A DNA stretch of 64,000 nucleotides, taken from the NCBI RefSeq assembly GCF_000012845.1, contig NC_009615.1:1697501-1761500 (forward strand), written 5' to 3'. Every line of letters begins with the position of its first letter. The first letter of the stretch is position 1. The stretch comes from Parabacteroides distasonis ATCC 8503 (GTDB taxonomy: Bacteria > Bacteroidota > Bacteroidia > Bacteroidales > Tannerellaceae). Shown here piece after piece: positions 37,252-44,698 of this stretch. The translations under genes were made by a program, and so were the position numbers. The notes below the pieces were generated by a model. It did not search any database. It saw only the letters and a program-made list of their open reading frames with translations, and had not been told where the DNA came from.

Positions 37252-38709
37252 TCAGAATTGAAAATAAATGAAACCTTGTGGATTACTGGCGTCGAAACCA
37301 TAGATGATAATCAGCAATACCGTATAGATAACATACCGAACCGGAAGGCTCAGGTCCTCTATCATCAACCCATGCGCCTGTTTTCGGCCGATCCATTCCA
37401 CGACGAACATAAGAGCCGTGAAAAAGAAACATTTCTTCAGCAGGAGTTGCCCGAATCCCAAGCCCACAAGCTGAGGAGCTGAGAATAACGAGACATTGAA
37501 CATCCGCTCGAGATACACAGCCGCTTGGGATATATCTTCCGACCGGAACAGAATCCATCCCAATAAGACCAGCAAAAACGTAGCTCCCATCTGTGTCAAT
37601 TCCTTCACAGAGGGAAGGAAACTGTTTTCCGCCACGGAATCTCTATACCTCCTATTTTGACCCAACAATAACAATGGCAGAAACAACAATGCATGATACG
37701 CTCCCCATGCCACAAACGTCCAGTTAGCCCCGTGCCAGAACCCACTTACCAAGAAAATAACAAGGGTATTCCGGAAGCTCTTCCATTTCCCTGCCCGGCT
37801 TCCCCCTAGGGGTATATAGATATAATCCCGGAACCAAGTCGTCAAAGAGATATGCCAACGCCGCCAAAACTCCGCTATATCCCGGGAGAAATAAGGATAC
37901 TTAAAGTTCTGCATAAGGTCTATGCCAAACAACCGGGCACAGCCGATCGCTATATCCGAGTATCCGGAAAAATCCCCGTAAATCTGTATCGTAAAGAAGA
38001 AAGCCCCCAGAAACAAGGTACTCCCATCCAACGTCTGGTAATTCTCAAACACACCGTTCACGAACAAAGCGCAGTTATCGGCAACCACCACTTTCTTGAA
38101 AAATCCCCAAAGCATCTGGCGTATACCATCCAACGCCAGATCACAATCGAAATTACGAGGCCGGAGAAACTGAGGCAACAAATGGGTAGCCCGTTCTATC
38201 GGGCCCGCCACTAATTGGGGGAAGAAACTGATATAAGCGAAGAATGCCACGATATCATGAGTCGCCTTGATTTTACCTTGGTAAACATCAATCGTATAGC
38301 TCAAAGCCTGAAACGTATAAAAACTGATCCCGACAGGGAGCAAGATATTCAACGTCACGTAATCGGCATCCCAGCCCAATAGGTGAAGGACATTTACCAA
38401 ATTCTCGGTAAAAAAATCAAAGTACTTAAATACGCCCAAGATCGAAAGGTTCAGTAAAATATTACCGGCACTTATCCACTTTTGGACCAACCGGTTGCCA
38501 GCGCATTTCTCCAAATAGACTCCACTCAAGTAACTGCATAACGACGTAAACAGGATCAGCAGCAAAAAGCGCCAGTCCCACCATCCGTAGAACAGGTAAC
38601 TAACAGCTACCACAAATAGATTTTGCCACCGCAAAGACTTGAAAACAAACCAGTAACCAAAGAAAACCAATGGCAGGAATATAAGGAACTCTATGGAATT
38701 AAATAACAT
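37252..38709 (-). CDS. MBOAT-family O-acyltransferase (AlgI-like)
   Basis: This 485-residue polytopic membrane protein has about eleven helices. Family motifs are QLVAGPIERATHLLPQF, FWRRWHISLTTWFRDYIYIPLGGSR, and FLVSGFWHGANWTFVAWGAYHAL with both catalytic-site histidines. It moves acyl groups (usually acetyl) across the inner membrane for O-acylation of a surface or secreted polymer. It forms an operon with the SGNH partner 5 bases downstream. It is divergent from a wbuC gene, itself a marker of O-antigen regions. Confidence 0.93.
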   Translation of the reverse strand: MLFNSIEFLIFLPLVFFGYWFVFKSLRWQNLFVVAVSYLFYGWWDWRFLLLILFTSLCSYLSGVYLEKCAGNRLVQKWISAGNILLNLSILGVFKYFDFFTENLVNVLHLLGWDADYVTLNILLPVGISFYTFQALSYTIDVYQGKIKATHDIVAFFAYISFFPQLVAGPIERATHLLPQFLRPRNFDCDLALDGIRQMLWGFFKKVVVADNCALFVNGVFENYQTLDGSTLFLGAFFFTIQIYGDFSGYSDIAIGCARLFGIDLMQNFKYPYFSRDIAEFWRRWHISLTTWFRDYIYIPLGGSRAGKWKSFRNTLVIFLVSGFWHGANWTFVAWGAYHALLFLPLLLLGQNRRYRDSVAENSFLPSVKELTQMGATFLLVLLGWILFRSEDISQAAVYLERMFNVSLFSAPQLVGLGFGQLLLKKCFFFTALMFVVEWIGRKQAHGLMIEDLSLPVRYVIYTVLLIIIYGFDASNPQGFIYFQF

Positions 38710-38752
38710 AAATATTTAATTTTCAGACTCAAGAATATGTATCATCAAGGCG

Positions 38753-38760
38753 CAAAGATA
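38753..38760 (-). promoter_or_regulatory. promoter -7 box for the MBOAT operon
   Basis: The reverse strand reads TATCTTTG, a TAnnTTTG match, 43 bases upstream of the ATG. Confidence 0.5.
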
Positions 38761-38793
38761 AGGAATATCAAGCATTGACCAATAAATATTTCG

Positions 38794-38801
38794 TATATTC
38801 G
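38794..38801 (+). promoter_or_regulatory. promoter -7 box for wbuC
   Basis: TATATTCG (TAnnTTCG type) lies 28 bases before the ATG at 38830. Confidence 0.4.
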
Positions 38802-38829
38802 TAGCTCAGAAATACAATAAGATACAGAG

Positions 38830-39297
38830 ATGAAGATAATCAACGAACAATTACTCGACGAGACCCAGGCCAAAGCCTTGCAGTCTCCCCGCCTGCGAAT
38901 GAACTATAATTTCCATGAGAAATTGGATGATCCGATCAATCGGTTACTGAATGCCATGGAGCCCGGTACGTATTTGCGTCCGCACCGGCATTTAAATCCG
39001 GCGAAAGACGAGATCTTCTTGCTGCTGCGTGGGAAGGTAGCGGTATTCTTGTTTGACGAGGAAGGGAATATCACGGAGAAAACGATACTGAATCCAAAGG
39101 AAGGCGCTTATGGAGCGGAGATCAAGGCAGGGACATGGCACGGGCTTCTGGTACTGGAATCCGGATCGGTTATTTATGAGATAAAGCAAGGGCCGTTCGC
39201 GCCGCTAGCACCGGAGAACCTAGCGCCTTGGAGCCCCGAGGCGGAAGATACGGAGGGAGTAAAGAAGTATCTGGAATGGCTCGAGAGCCAAATATGA
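38830..39297 (+). CDS. wbuC: WbuC-family cupin-fold metalloprotein
   Basis: This 155-residue protein has a single cupin barrel. Metal-ligand-type motifs are EPGTYLRPHRHLNPAKDEIF (His cluster) and GTWHGLLVLESGSV, and the family tail is QGPFAPLAPENLAPWSPE. WbuC proteins occur in O-antigen clusters of enterobacteria and elsewhere; their reaction is not known. The gene stands alone here, divergent from the MBOAT/SGNH pair. A surface-glycan role is plausible by association only. Confidence 0.88.
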   Translation: MKIINEQLLDETQAKALQSPRLRMNYNFHEKLDDPINRLLNAMEPGTYLRPHRHLNPAKDEIFLLLRGKVAVFLFDEEGNITEKTILNPKEGAYGAEIKAGTWHGLLVLESGSVIYEIKQGPFAPLAPENLAPWSPEAEDTEGVKKYLEWLESQI

Positions 39298-39333
39298 TTG
39301 ATGATACTTTTAGTATAACAAGCTAGCGATCAG

Positions 39334-39450
39334 CCTCGTATAACAAGAGCTATCCGAGGGTTTTAACAATGCCCATTCTAAAGTGTTTACGATGCCCATT
39401 ATAAGGAGCTTACAATGGGCATCGTTACCTCCTTATAATAGGCATTGTTA
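39334..39450. repeat. multi-unit inverted repeat element D
   Basis: Four copies of a unit like TAACRATGCCCATTATAAGG lie between convergent wbuC and the cyclophilin gene. Two are direct (39364-39383, 39388-39408) and two inverted (39407-39427, 39429-39450). The last copy ends one base before the cyclophilin stop codon. A small CCTCG/CGAGG hairpin (39334-39338 with 39355-39359) precedes the copies. Confidence 0.7.
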
Positions 39451-40269
39451 TTATTTCTGGAAAACCTTCGTCGATTTAATCATCACGTCGTGTAAAGGAC
39501 GATCGTTCTTATCCGTCTTTACCACGGAGATCTTCTCTACGATATCGAAGCCTTCCACTACCTCGCCAAAGATCGTTACCGAGCCATCCAGATGCGGAAC
39601 GCCACCGATTGTCTTATAAATCTCACGCCGTTCGGCCGGGATCACTACCGGGCCTAATACCGCCAACGTATCTTCCACCAAGATGGACGCACGGGCATGT
39701 AACTCATTCTCCAAGGAATCGGCGGCCAAGGAAGGATCTTGCTTTTTCAGCTCATCCCGGAATTTATAGTACAACCAGTTGCGGCGGATCTCGTTGATAC
39801 GAGCCTCTTTCTCCGCAAGCTCCTTGTCGTCCAAGACTTTCCCTTGCACAAAACAGAACTGCGTACCGGCGGAAGCACGTTCCGGATTCACGGCATCGAT
39901 CTCTTTCGCGTCGATCAAAGCGCCTTTCTTATTAAAATGATTAGGTAATATCTCAGCGGGAACGGTATAACCACCATCGCCATCCCCATACAAGGCACCC
40001 GGCTCATGCGCTTTACTCTCCGGATCACCACCTTGCACGACAAACTCCTTGATAACACGGTGGAAAAGCATACCCTCATACTCGTTCGACTGGCAAAGCT
40101 TGATGAAGTTATCCCGGTGAAGAGGCGTATCGTCGTATAGCAGGACGGTGACGTCTCCCATCGTCGTCTTGATTTTCACATATACGGGTTTATTCGGGTC
40201 CAAAGGCTTATCCCCACAAGCTACCAACGTGAGCAAGAGCAGGAACAGCGAGAAAATTTGTCGTTTCAT
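39451..40269 (-). CDS. cyclophilin-type peptidyl-prolyl isomerase lipoprotein
   Basis: This 272-residue lipoprotein (LLTLVAC, Cys18) has a cyclophilin fold: TTMGDVTVLLYDDTPLHRDNF, MLFHRVIKEFVVQGGDP, AGTQFCFVQG and GSVTIFGEVVEGFDIV. An insert of about 70 mostly charged, helical residues (about 145-215) splits the barrel between FCFVQG and the GSVTIFGEV strand. Such inserts occur in Bacteroidota periplasmic cyclophilins. It probably helps to fold envelope proteins. It is third in the metA operon, 39 bases after the U32 gene. Confidence 0.9.
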   Translation of the reverse strand: MKRQIFSLFLLLLTLVACGDKPLDPNKPVYVKIKTTMGDVTVLLYDDTPLHRDNFIKLCQSNEYEGMLFHRVIKEFVVQGGDPESKAHEPGALYGDGDGGYTVPAEILPNHFNKKGALIDAKEIDAVNPERASAGTQFCFVQGKVLDDKELAEKEARINEIRRNWLYYKFRDELKKQDPSLAADSLENELHARASILVEDTLAVLGPVVIPAERREIYKTIGGVPHLDGSVTIFGEVVEGFDIVEKISVVKTDKNDRPLHDVMIKSTKVFQK

Positions 40270-40308
40270 ACCTGTTTTATTTATCGGATTAAGTAGTTAC
40301 AAAGCCCG

Positions 40309-42153
40309 TTATTCCTCCGCATAGATCAACATCTGGCAATTCTTGCAGTCGAAGCGCAAACGCAAGAGCGTTTCCTTATAGCGCAGGAAGTAAGGCTCCT
40401 TATAGGGAGACTTCTGCTTCTGGTAAGTAGGGCACCATCCCATACTGTACCGCAGGCAATGTTTCGTGAACATCAAAGGGACATCCTTCCGGGGAGACAA
40501 CTCGAAAGCGTCTTCCACGGCAGTCACGCCATGCGCCTTATAAAAGGCACCAGCCTTGCTATTGGATACATTCCCTAAATAGGTCAGACACTTCTCGGGG
40601 AAAGGGGCTTCCGGAGTCTCGCCTACACACGGCTTAAACGGACGAGCCTCTTCCCTGCGGTAACGAATCCGCCGGGTAGAGATAAGCCTCTCCACCCCTA
40701 GCCTACGCATCTCGGCCAATAAAGAAGAAGGGACAAACCAGTTATCGGACATCGCCACGGCAACTTCCTCCGCCTCGAAAGGCGTGTTCCCCAACTTAGA
40801 GAGCTGGGTACGGATATTCTCCGCCTGCTCCCTCCGGGCCGGTTCTTTCTCGAACGGCTTGGTGAGCATGATACGGGCTCCTGTCTCGTCCGCCATACTT
40901 AACGTGAAGCCAAAGGCGTTATCTTGAAATTCCATCCGGACAGAGAGTTTCCGCTCGGCGGATGGCTTGGATAGCAGTTTATCAAACTCTTGATCGAAAT
41001 TCCGGTACAAAGGCATCTTCGGACGGATCGCCGGGCGATCCAGCGTAAAGATTCGGTTCGCCTCCACACGGTTTACCCGGAAACCCTCCAACTCCCCTTT
41101 CTCGTTGAAGAAGGTAAGCCCGTCTCCGTTATTCAATTGTTTCAGTCCGGCGATCGTGAAAGAGTTTCCTTTCAGTTCCTTCACCGTACCCACCGGTTCA
41201 CCCAAGGACTTAGGCGTATCAAAGCTGGTGATATCCTTCGTGCGCTCCTTCCATAAGAAAGGCGTGAAACCCCGGTTGAAGCTTTTCTCCGCCACAGGCT
41301 GGAATGTGTAAGTGCTATGCCCGGCCGAGGCACGACGGTATTCCGGCCGACGAGCCAAGATAGCGTCCAGTTTCTTCCGATACCAAGCCGTTACGTTTTT
41401 CACGTAAGATACATCCTTCAAACGACCCTCGATCTTCAAGGAAGAGACACCGGCATCCAACAGCTCCTCTAAGTATTCCCCTCGGTTCATATCTTTCAAG
41501 GATAGGAGATGTTTACCCGATACGATCTCCTTCCCATCCGCATCGATCAAGCTATAAGGCAGGCGGCAATACTGGGCGCATTCCCCCCGGTTGGCGCTTC
41601 GTCCGCTCAAGGCGGCGCTCAGGTAACACTGGCCGCTATAGCTTACGCACAGCGCCCCGTGCACGAAGACCTCCAGAGGCACGGTCGTTCGCTCGGCGAT
41701 CTCCCGTATCTGGTTCAGTGATAGCTCTCTCGCCAATACGACTTGCGTGAAACCTGCCTCTTGCAGGAATCTCACCTTCTCCGGCGTACGGTTATCCGTT
41801 TGCGTACTGGCGTGCAAGGGGATGGGCGGAAGGTTCAACTGGGTGATACCCATGTCTTGAACGATCAAGGCATCTGCCCCGGCCTCGTAAAGCTGCCAGA
41901 TCATTTGCTCGGCCTCTGCCAGCTCCTCTTCTTTCAAGATAGTGTTCAAGGCCACGTAAATACGAGCCGAATAGAGATGGGCGTAATCGCAAAGCTGCCG
42001 TATATCGTCCAGCGTATTACCGGCAGCGGCACGGGCTCCGAACTTCGGGGCACCGATATACACGGCATCGGCACCATGGTTAATCGCCTCCCTGCCGCAA
42101 ATCAGATCCTTAGCGGGAGATAACAGTTCTATCGAACGGGGTTCTTTTCTCAT
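40309..42153 (-). CDS. peptidase U32-family protein (RlhA/TrhP type)
   Basis: This 614-residue cytoplasmic protein has the U32 signature EVFVHGALCVSYSGQCYLSA. An N-terminal TIM-barrel-like half (LLSPAKDLICGREAINHGADAVYIG) is followed by a long C-terminal extension, about the size seen in RlhA. RlhA and TrhP make hydroxycytidine in 23S rRNA and hydroxyuridine in tRNA using prephenate, so despite the name a protease role is doubtful. C-terminal cysteines (HCLRYSMGWC, CKNC) could hold a metal or Fe-S centre. It starts directly after the metA stop codon and is surely co-transcribed. Confidence 0.85.
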   Translation of the reverse strand: MRKEPRSIELLSPAKDLICGREAINHGADAVYIGAPKFGARAAAGNTLDDIRQLCDYAHLYSARIYVALNTILKEEELAEAEQMIWQLYEAGADALIVQDMGITQLNLPPIPLHASTQTDNRTPEKVRFLQEAGFTQVVLARELSLNQIREIAERTTVPLEVFVHGALCVSYSGQCYLSAALSGRSANRGECAQYCRLPYSLIDADGKEIVSGKHLLSLKDMNRGEYLEELLDAGVSSLKIEGRLKDVSYVKNVTAWYRKKLDAILARRPEYRRASAGHSTYTFQPVAEKSFNRGFTPFLWKERTKDITSFDTPKSLGEPVGTVKELKGNSFTIAGLKQLNNGDGLTFFNEKGELEGFRVNRVEANRIFTLDRPAIRPKMPLYRNFDQEFDKLLSKPSAERKLSVRMEFQDNAFGFTLSMADETGARIMLTKPFEKEPARREQAENIRTQLSKLGNTPFEAEEVAVAMSDNWFVPSSLLAEMRRLGVERLISTRRIRYRREEARPFKPCVGETPEAPFPEKCLTYLGNVSNSKAGAFYKAHGVTAVEDAFELSPRKDVPLMFTKHCLRYSMGWCPTYQKQKSPYKEPYFLRYKETLLRLRFDCKNCQMLIYAEE

Positions 42154-43086
42154 TTACAAGCTTCCTAGTTTTTTAATATCTTCCCGGCGGAACGGGGTCT
42201 CTTGGTATACGTAGTAGTTCAGCCAATTGGTGAACAGCAGGTTCGCGTGCCCCCGCCAACGTACCACCGGACCTTGCGCCGGATCGTTATTCCGGTAATA
42301 ATTACGAGGCTTGTTGATGGGCAATCCCTTCCCCAAATCACGCATATACTCATCATTCAGCGTATAGGGCGAATACTCGGAATGGCCGGTGATGAAGAAT
42401 TCCCGTCCGCCACGAGCCATCGCCATATAGACGCCGGATTCCTCGCTCTCGGACAATAAGGTGAGCTCGGGCACCTTCATGATATCCTCCCGGCGAATCT
42501 CGGTATGACGGCTATGAGGCACGAAGAACTCGTCATCGAACCCCCGGAAGATCGGAACAAACGGTTCCCGGAGCGAATGACGGAAGACACCGAACATCTT
42601 GGCCGGCAAATCATATTTAGGCACCCCATAGAAATGGTATAGCCCCGCTTGCGCCGCCCAGCAGATATAGAGCGTGGAGGTAACGTGCGTACGGGCCCAA
42701 TCGAATATCTGCGTGATCTCCTCCCAATAACTAACTTCCTCGAAAGGCATCTGCTCCACGGGAGCGCCCGTCACGATCATCCCGTCGTAGAAATCATCCG
42801 CCATCTCATCGAAATCCTTATAAAATTCTTGCATATGCTCGATGGGCGTATTCTTCGGCGTATGTCCCTTGATCTTCATGAAATCAAGTTCCACTTGCAG
42901 GGGTGTATTACTGAGGAGGCGAACCAAGTCCGTCTCGGTCGTTATCTTAAGGGGCATCAAATTCAATACGACTACCCGAAGGGGGCGGATATCCTGCTCC
43001 GACGCACGCAAGGAATCCATCACGAAGATATGTTCCTTCTTCAGCAGCTCGATAGCCGGTAAGTTCTTTTGTAAATTTAATGGCAT
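42154..43086 (-). CDS. metA: homoserine O-acetyltransferase (MetA fold)
   Basis: This enzyme acylates homoserine at the start of methionine synthesis. The 310-residue protein has the catalytic Cys142 ([15 protein letters not shown]) and later His and Glu in [11 protein letters not shown] and [12 protein letters not shown]. Residue 111 is Glu ([16 protein letters not shown]). In this family Glu111 favours acetyl-CoA and Gly111 favours succinyl-CoA, so the name homoserine succinyltransferase would mislead. It is first in an operon with the U32 and cyclophilin genes. A perfect palindrome overlaps its promoter. Confidence 0.93.
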   Translation of the reverse strand: MPLNLQKNLPAIELLKKEHIFVMDSLRASEQDIRPLRVVVLNLMPLKITTETDLVRLLSNTPLQVELDFMKIKGHTPKNTPIEHMQEFYKDFDEMADDFYDGMIVTGAPVEQMPFEEVSYWEEITQIFDWARTHVTSTLYICWAAQAGLYHFYGVPKYDLPAKMFGVFRHSLREPFVPIFRGFDDEFFVPHSRHTEIRREDIMKVPELTLLSESEESGVYMAMARGGREFFITGHSEYSPYTLNDEYMRDLGKGLPINKPRNYYRNNDPAQGPVVRWRGHANLLFTNWLNYYVYQETPFRREDIKKLGSL

Positions 43087-43112
43087 TTTCTATCTCTGAT
43101 TTTATATGAGCG

Positions 43113-43120
43113 CAAAGATA
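43113..43120 (-). promoter_or_regulatory. promoter -7 box for metA operon
   Basis: The reverse strand reads TATCTTTG, a TAnnTTTG match, 26 bases upstream of the metA ATG. Confidence 0.55.
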
Positions 43121-43140
43121 ATGAGAATTTTCTCATTATC
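43117..43140. promoter_or_regulatory. palindromic operator candidate at the metA promoter
   Basis: GATAATGAGAA and TTCTCATTATC form perfect 11-bp arms around 2 bases. The site overlaps the upstream half of the metA -7 box, so a bound dimeric regulator would block the promoter. No SAM-riboswitch fold was seen in the leader, which is too short. Confidence 0.5.
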
Positions 43141-43244
43141 GCTTATACTTCGCCACCATGATCACCGGGTTGTCCTCCTCGTGCATACCTGTGCGGCTAT
43201 CTCGTCGTTATATAGGACATACTCGGATACACAATCAGAAAGTA

Positions 43245-43313
43245 AATGGAATATGCCCCGTAAATCAATGGAACACGAAGTAGATTCCATTGATTTACGG
43301 GGCATATTCCATT
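43245..43313. repeat. multi-unit inverted repeat element B
   Basis: A perfect 29-bp inverted repeat (43245-43273 with 43285-43313) has an 11-base loop. Each arm holds two copies of an AATGGAA word, giving four units in all, one pair inverted. It lies 33 bases past the stop of the TolC-like gene. It could end the efflux operon transcript. Confidence 0.75.
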
Positions 43314-43345
43314 GAGATAGTTTCCTCTATGAGGAGGGTGCGCTA

Positions 43346-44698
43346 TCAAAACCCTCCCCCTAAAGCCTTATACAGGTATACCACCGACAGCAACTCATCC
43401 AGCACGGCATTGTTCAAACCGATCTGGGCGTCCAGCAAACCACGCTGGGCATCCAATACGTCCATGTAGCTGATGACACCGTTGATGTATTGCAGTTGGG
43501 CGAGTTCCAGATATTTACTGGCGGAGGCTTCCAGATTCATGCGGGAAGCACGGATCTCCTTCACCTTGCGGACGGTCACGATAGCGTTGTTCACCTCCTT
43601 GAAAGCGCCTAATACGCTCTTTTCATAACTATAGACCTCTTGCTCGTAACGAGCCTTCGCCGCTTTCACTTTCGCCTTGTTCTTCCCCATGGCGAAGATC
43701 GGCTGCAACAGGCTTCCGGCGATAAAACCAGCCGGACTCTTCAAGATGCTGCTTAACTCATCGCTCTCGAAACCGTAATTACTTGTCAAACGGATCTTCG
43801 GGAATAAGTCCGTTTGCGCCACACCTACCTGAGCGTTCGCCGCCCGAAGCTTAAACTCCGCTTGACGCATGTCCGGTCGGCGCTCCAGCAAAGAAGACGG
43901 TAAGCCGATCGGTAAGGCATCCGGCAAGTGCTGGTCGCTCAAGGAAAGACCACGGGGGATATCATCCGTATACTCGCCCAACAACATGCTGAGGTCGCTT
44001 TCCTTGATCTTGATCTGACGCTCCAGCGAGGGGATCAAGGTCTCGGTACGGGCCAACTCCACTTGGGCTTGGTTGTAAGCCGTCTCGGAAGTAAGTCCGC
44101 CCTCATAGCGAAGCTTCGCCAAGCGAACACCCTCACGGCGTGCGTCCAAAGTTTGCTGTACGATCGACAACTCTTGGTCCAAGGCGCAAAGTTGATAATA
44201 ATTGGCGGCAACCTCGGCGATGATGGTCAATCGCAAGGCACGTTGTCCTTCCACGGTCTCCATATAGGAAGCGATGGCTGCCTCATTCGCCCAGCGAAGG
44301 TTGCCCCATAAATCTAATTCCCAAGACAAAGTCAGCTTCGCCCCAAATTCTGGATCGGGCTTTGGGTTATCCCCTCCATAATTCAAGCGTTCCTTTTGCG
44401 CATAGACATTCGCTCCCACCTCCGGCAGCATACTCGCGAAAGAGATCCGCTTGGCGGCGATCTTCATATCCTTATTATTATCCAGCGCCTTTCTGATCAG
44501 ATCCTTCAAGGCCTCATCGGCGTAAAGGCTCTCCCATGGGATATTCTCCACGGATGCCGTATCGGTCGTATCCGTATAAGCCTCGATCCGGTCCGGCAGG
44601 TTCAACTCCGGACGTACGTACCGCTTTCCGATCTTGCAGGAAGAGAACGCCAGCATAGAAACGACGAAAGCGGCTATATAGAAATTCTTTGTCATCAT
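43346..44698 (-). CDS. TolC-family outer-membrane efflux lipoprotein (OprM/NodT type)
   Basis: This 450-residue protein has a lipoprotein signal (MLAFSSC) and the two internally repeated outer-membrane-factor halves with long helical barrels. GKRYVRPELNLPDRI and the later LLERRPDMRQAEFKLRAANAQVGVAQTDLFPKI are typical. It forms the outer-membrane duct of a tripartite pump. It overlaps the RND gene by 4 bases (ATGA) and is last in the operon adaptor-pump-duct. Confidence 0.95.
   Translation of the reverse strand: MMTKNFYIAAFVVSMLAFSSCKIGKRYVRPELNLPDRIEAYTDTTDTASVENIPWESLYADEALKDLIRKALDNNKDMKIAAKRISFASMLPEVGANVYAQKERLNYGGDNPKPDPEFGAKLTLSWELDLWGNLRWANEAAIASYMETVEGQRALRLTIIAEVAANYYQLCALDQELSIVQQTLDARREGVRLAKLRYEGGLTSETAYNQAQVELARTETLIPSLERQIKIKESDLSMLLGEYTDDIPRGLSLSDQHLPDALPIGLPSSLLERRPDMRQAEFKLRAANAQVGVAQTDLFPKIRLTSNYGFESDELSSILKSPAGFIAGSLLQPIFAMGKNKAKVKAAKARYEQEVYSYEKSVLGAFKEVNNAIVTVRKVKEIRASRMNLEASASKYLELAQLQYINGVISYMDVLDAQRGLLDAQIGLNNAVLDELLSVVYLYKALGGGF

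Noticed and set aside
43087..43215. SAM riboswitch before metA
   Set aside because: With the -7 box 26 bases from the ATG, the leader is too short, and no multi-stem fold was seen.
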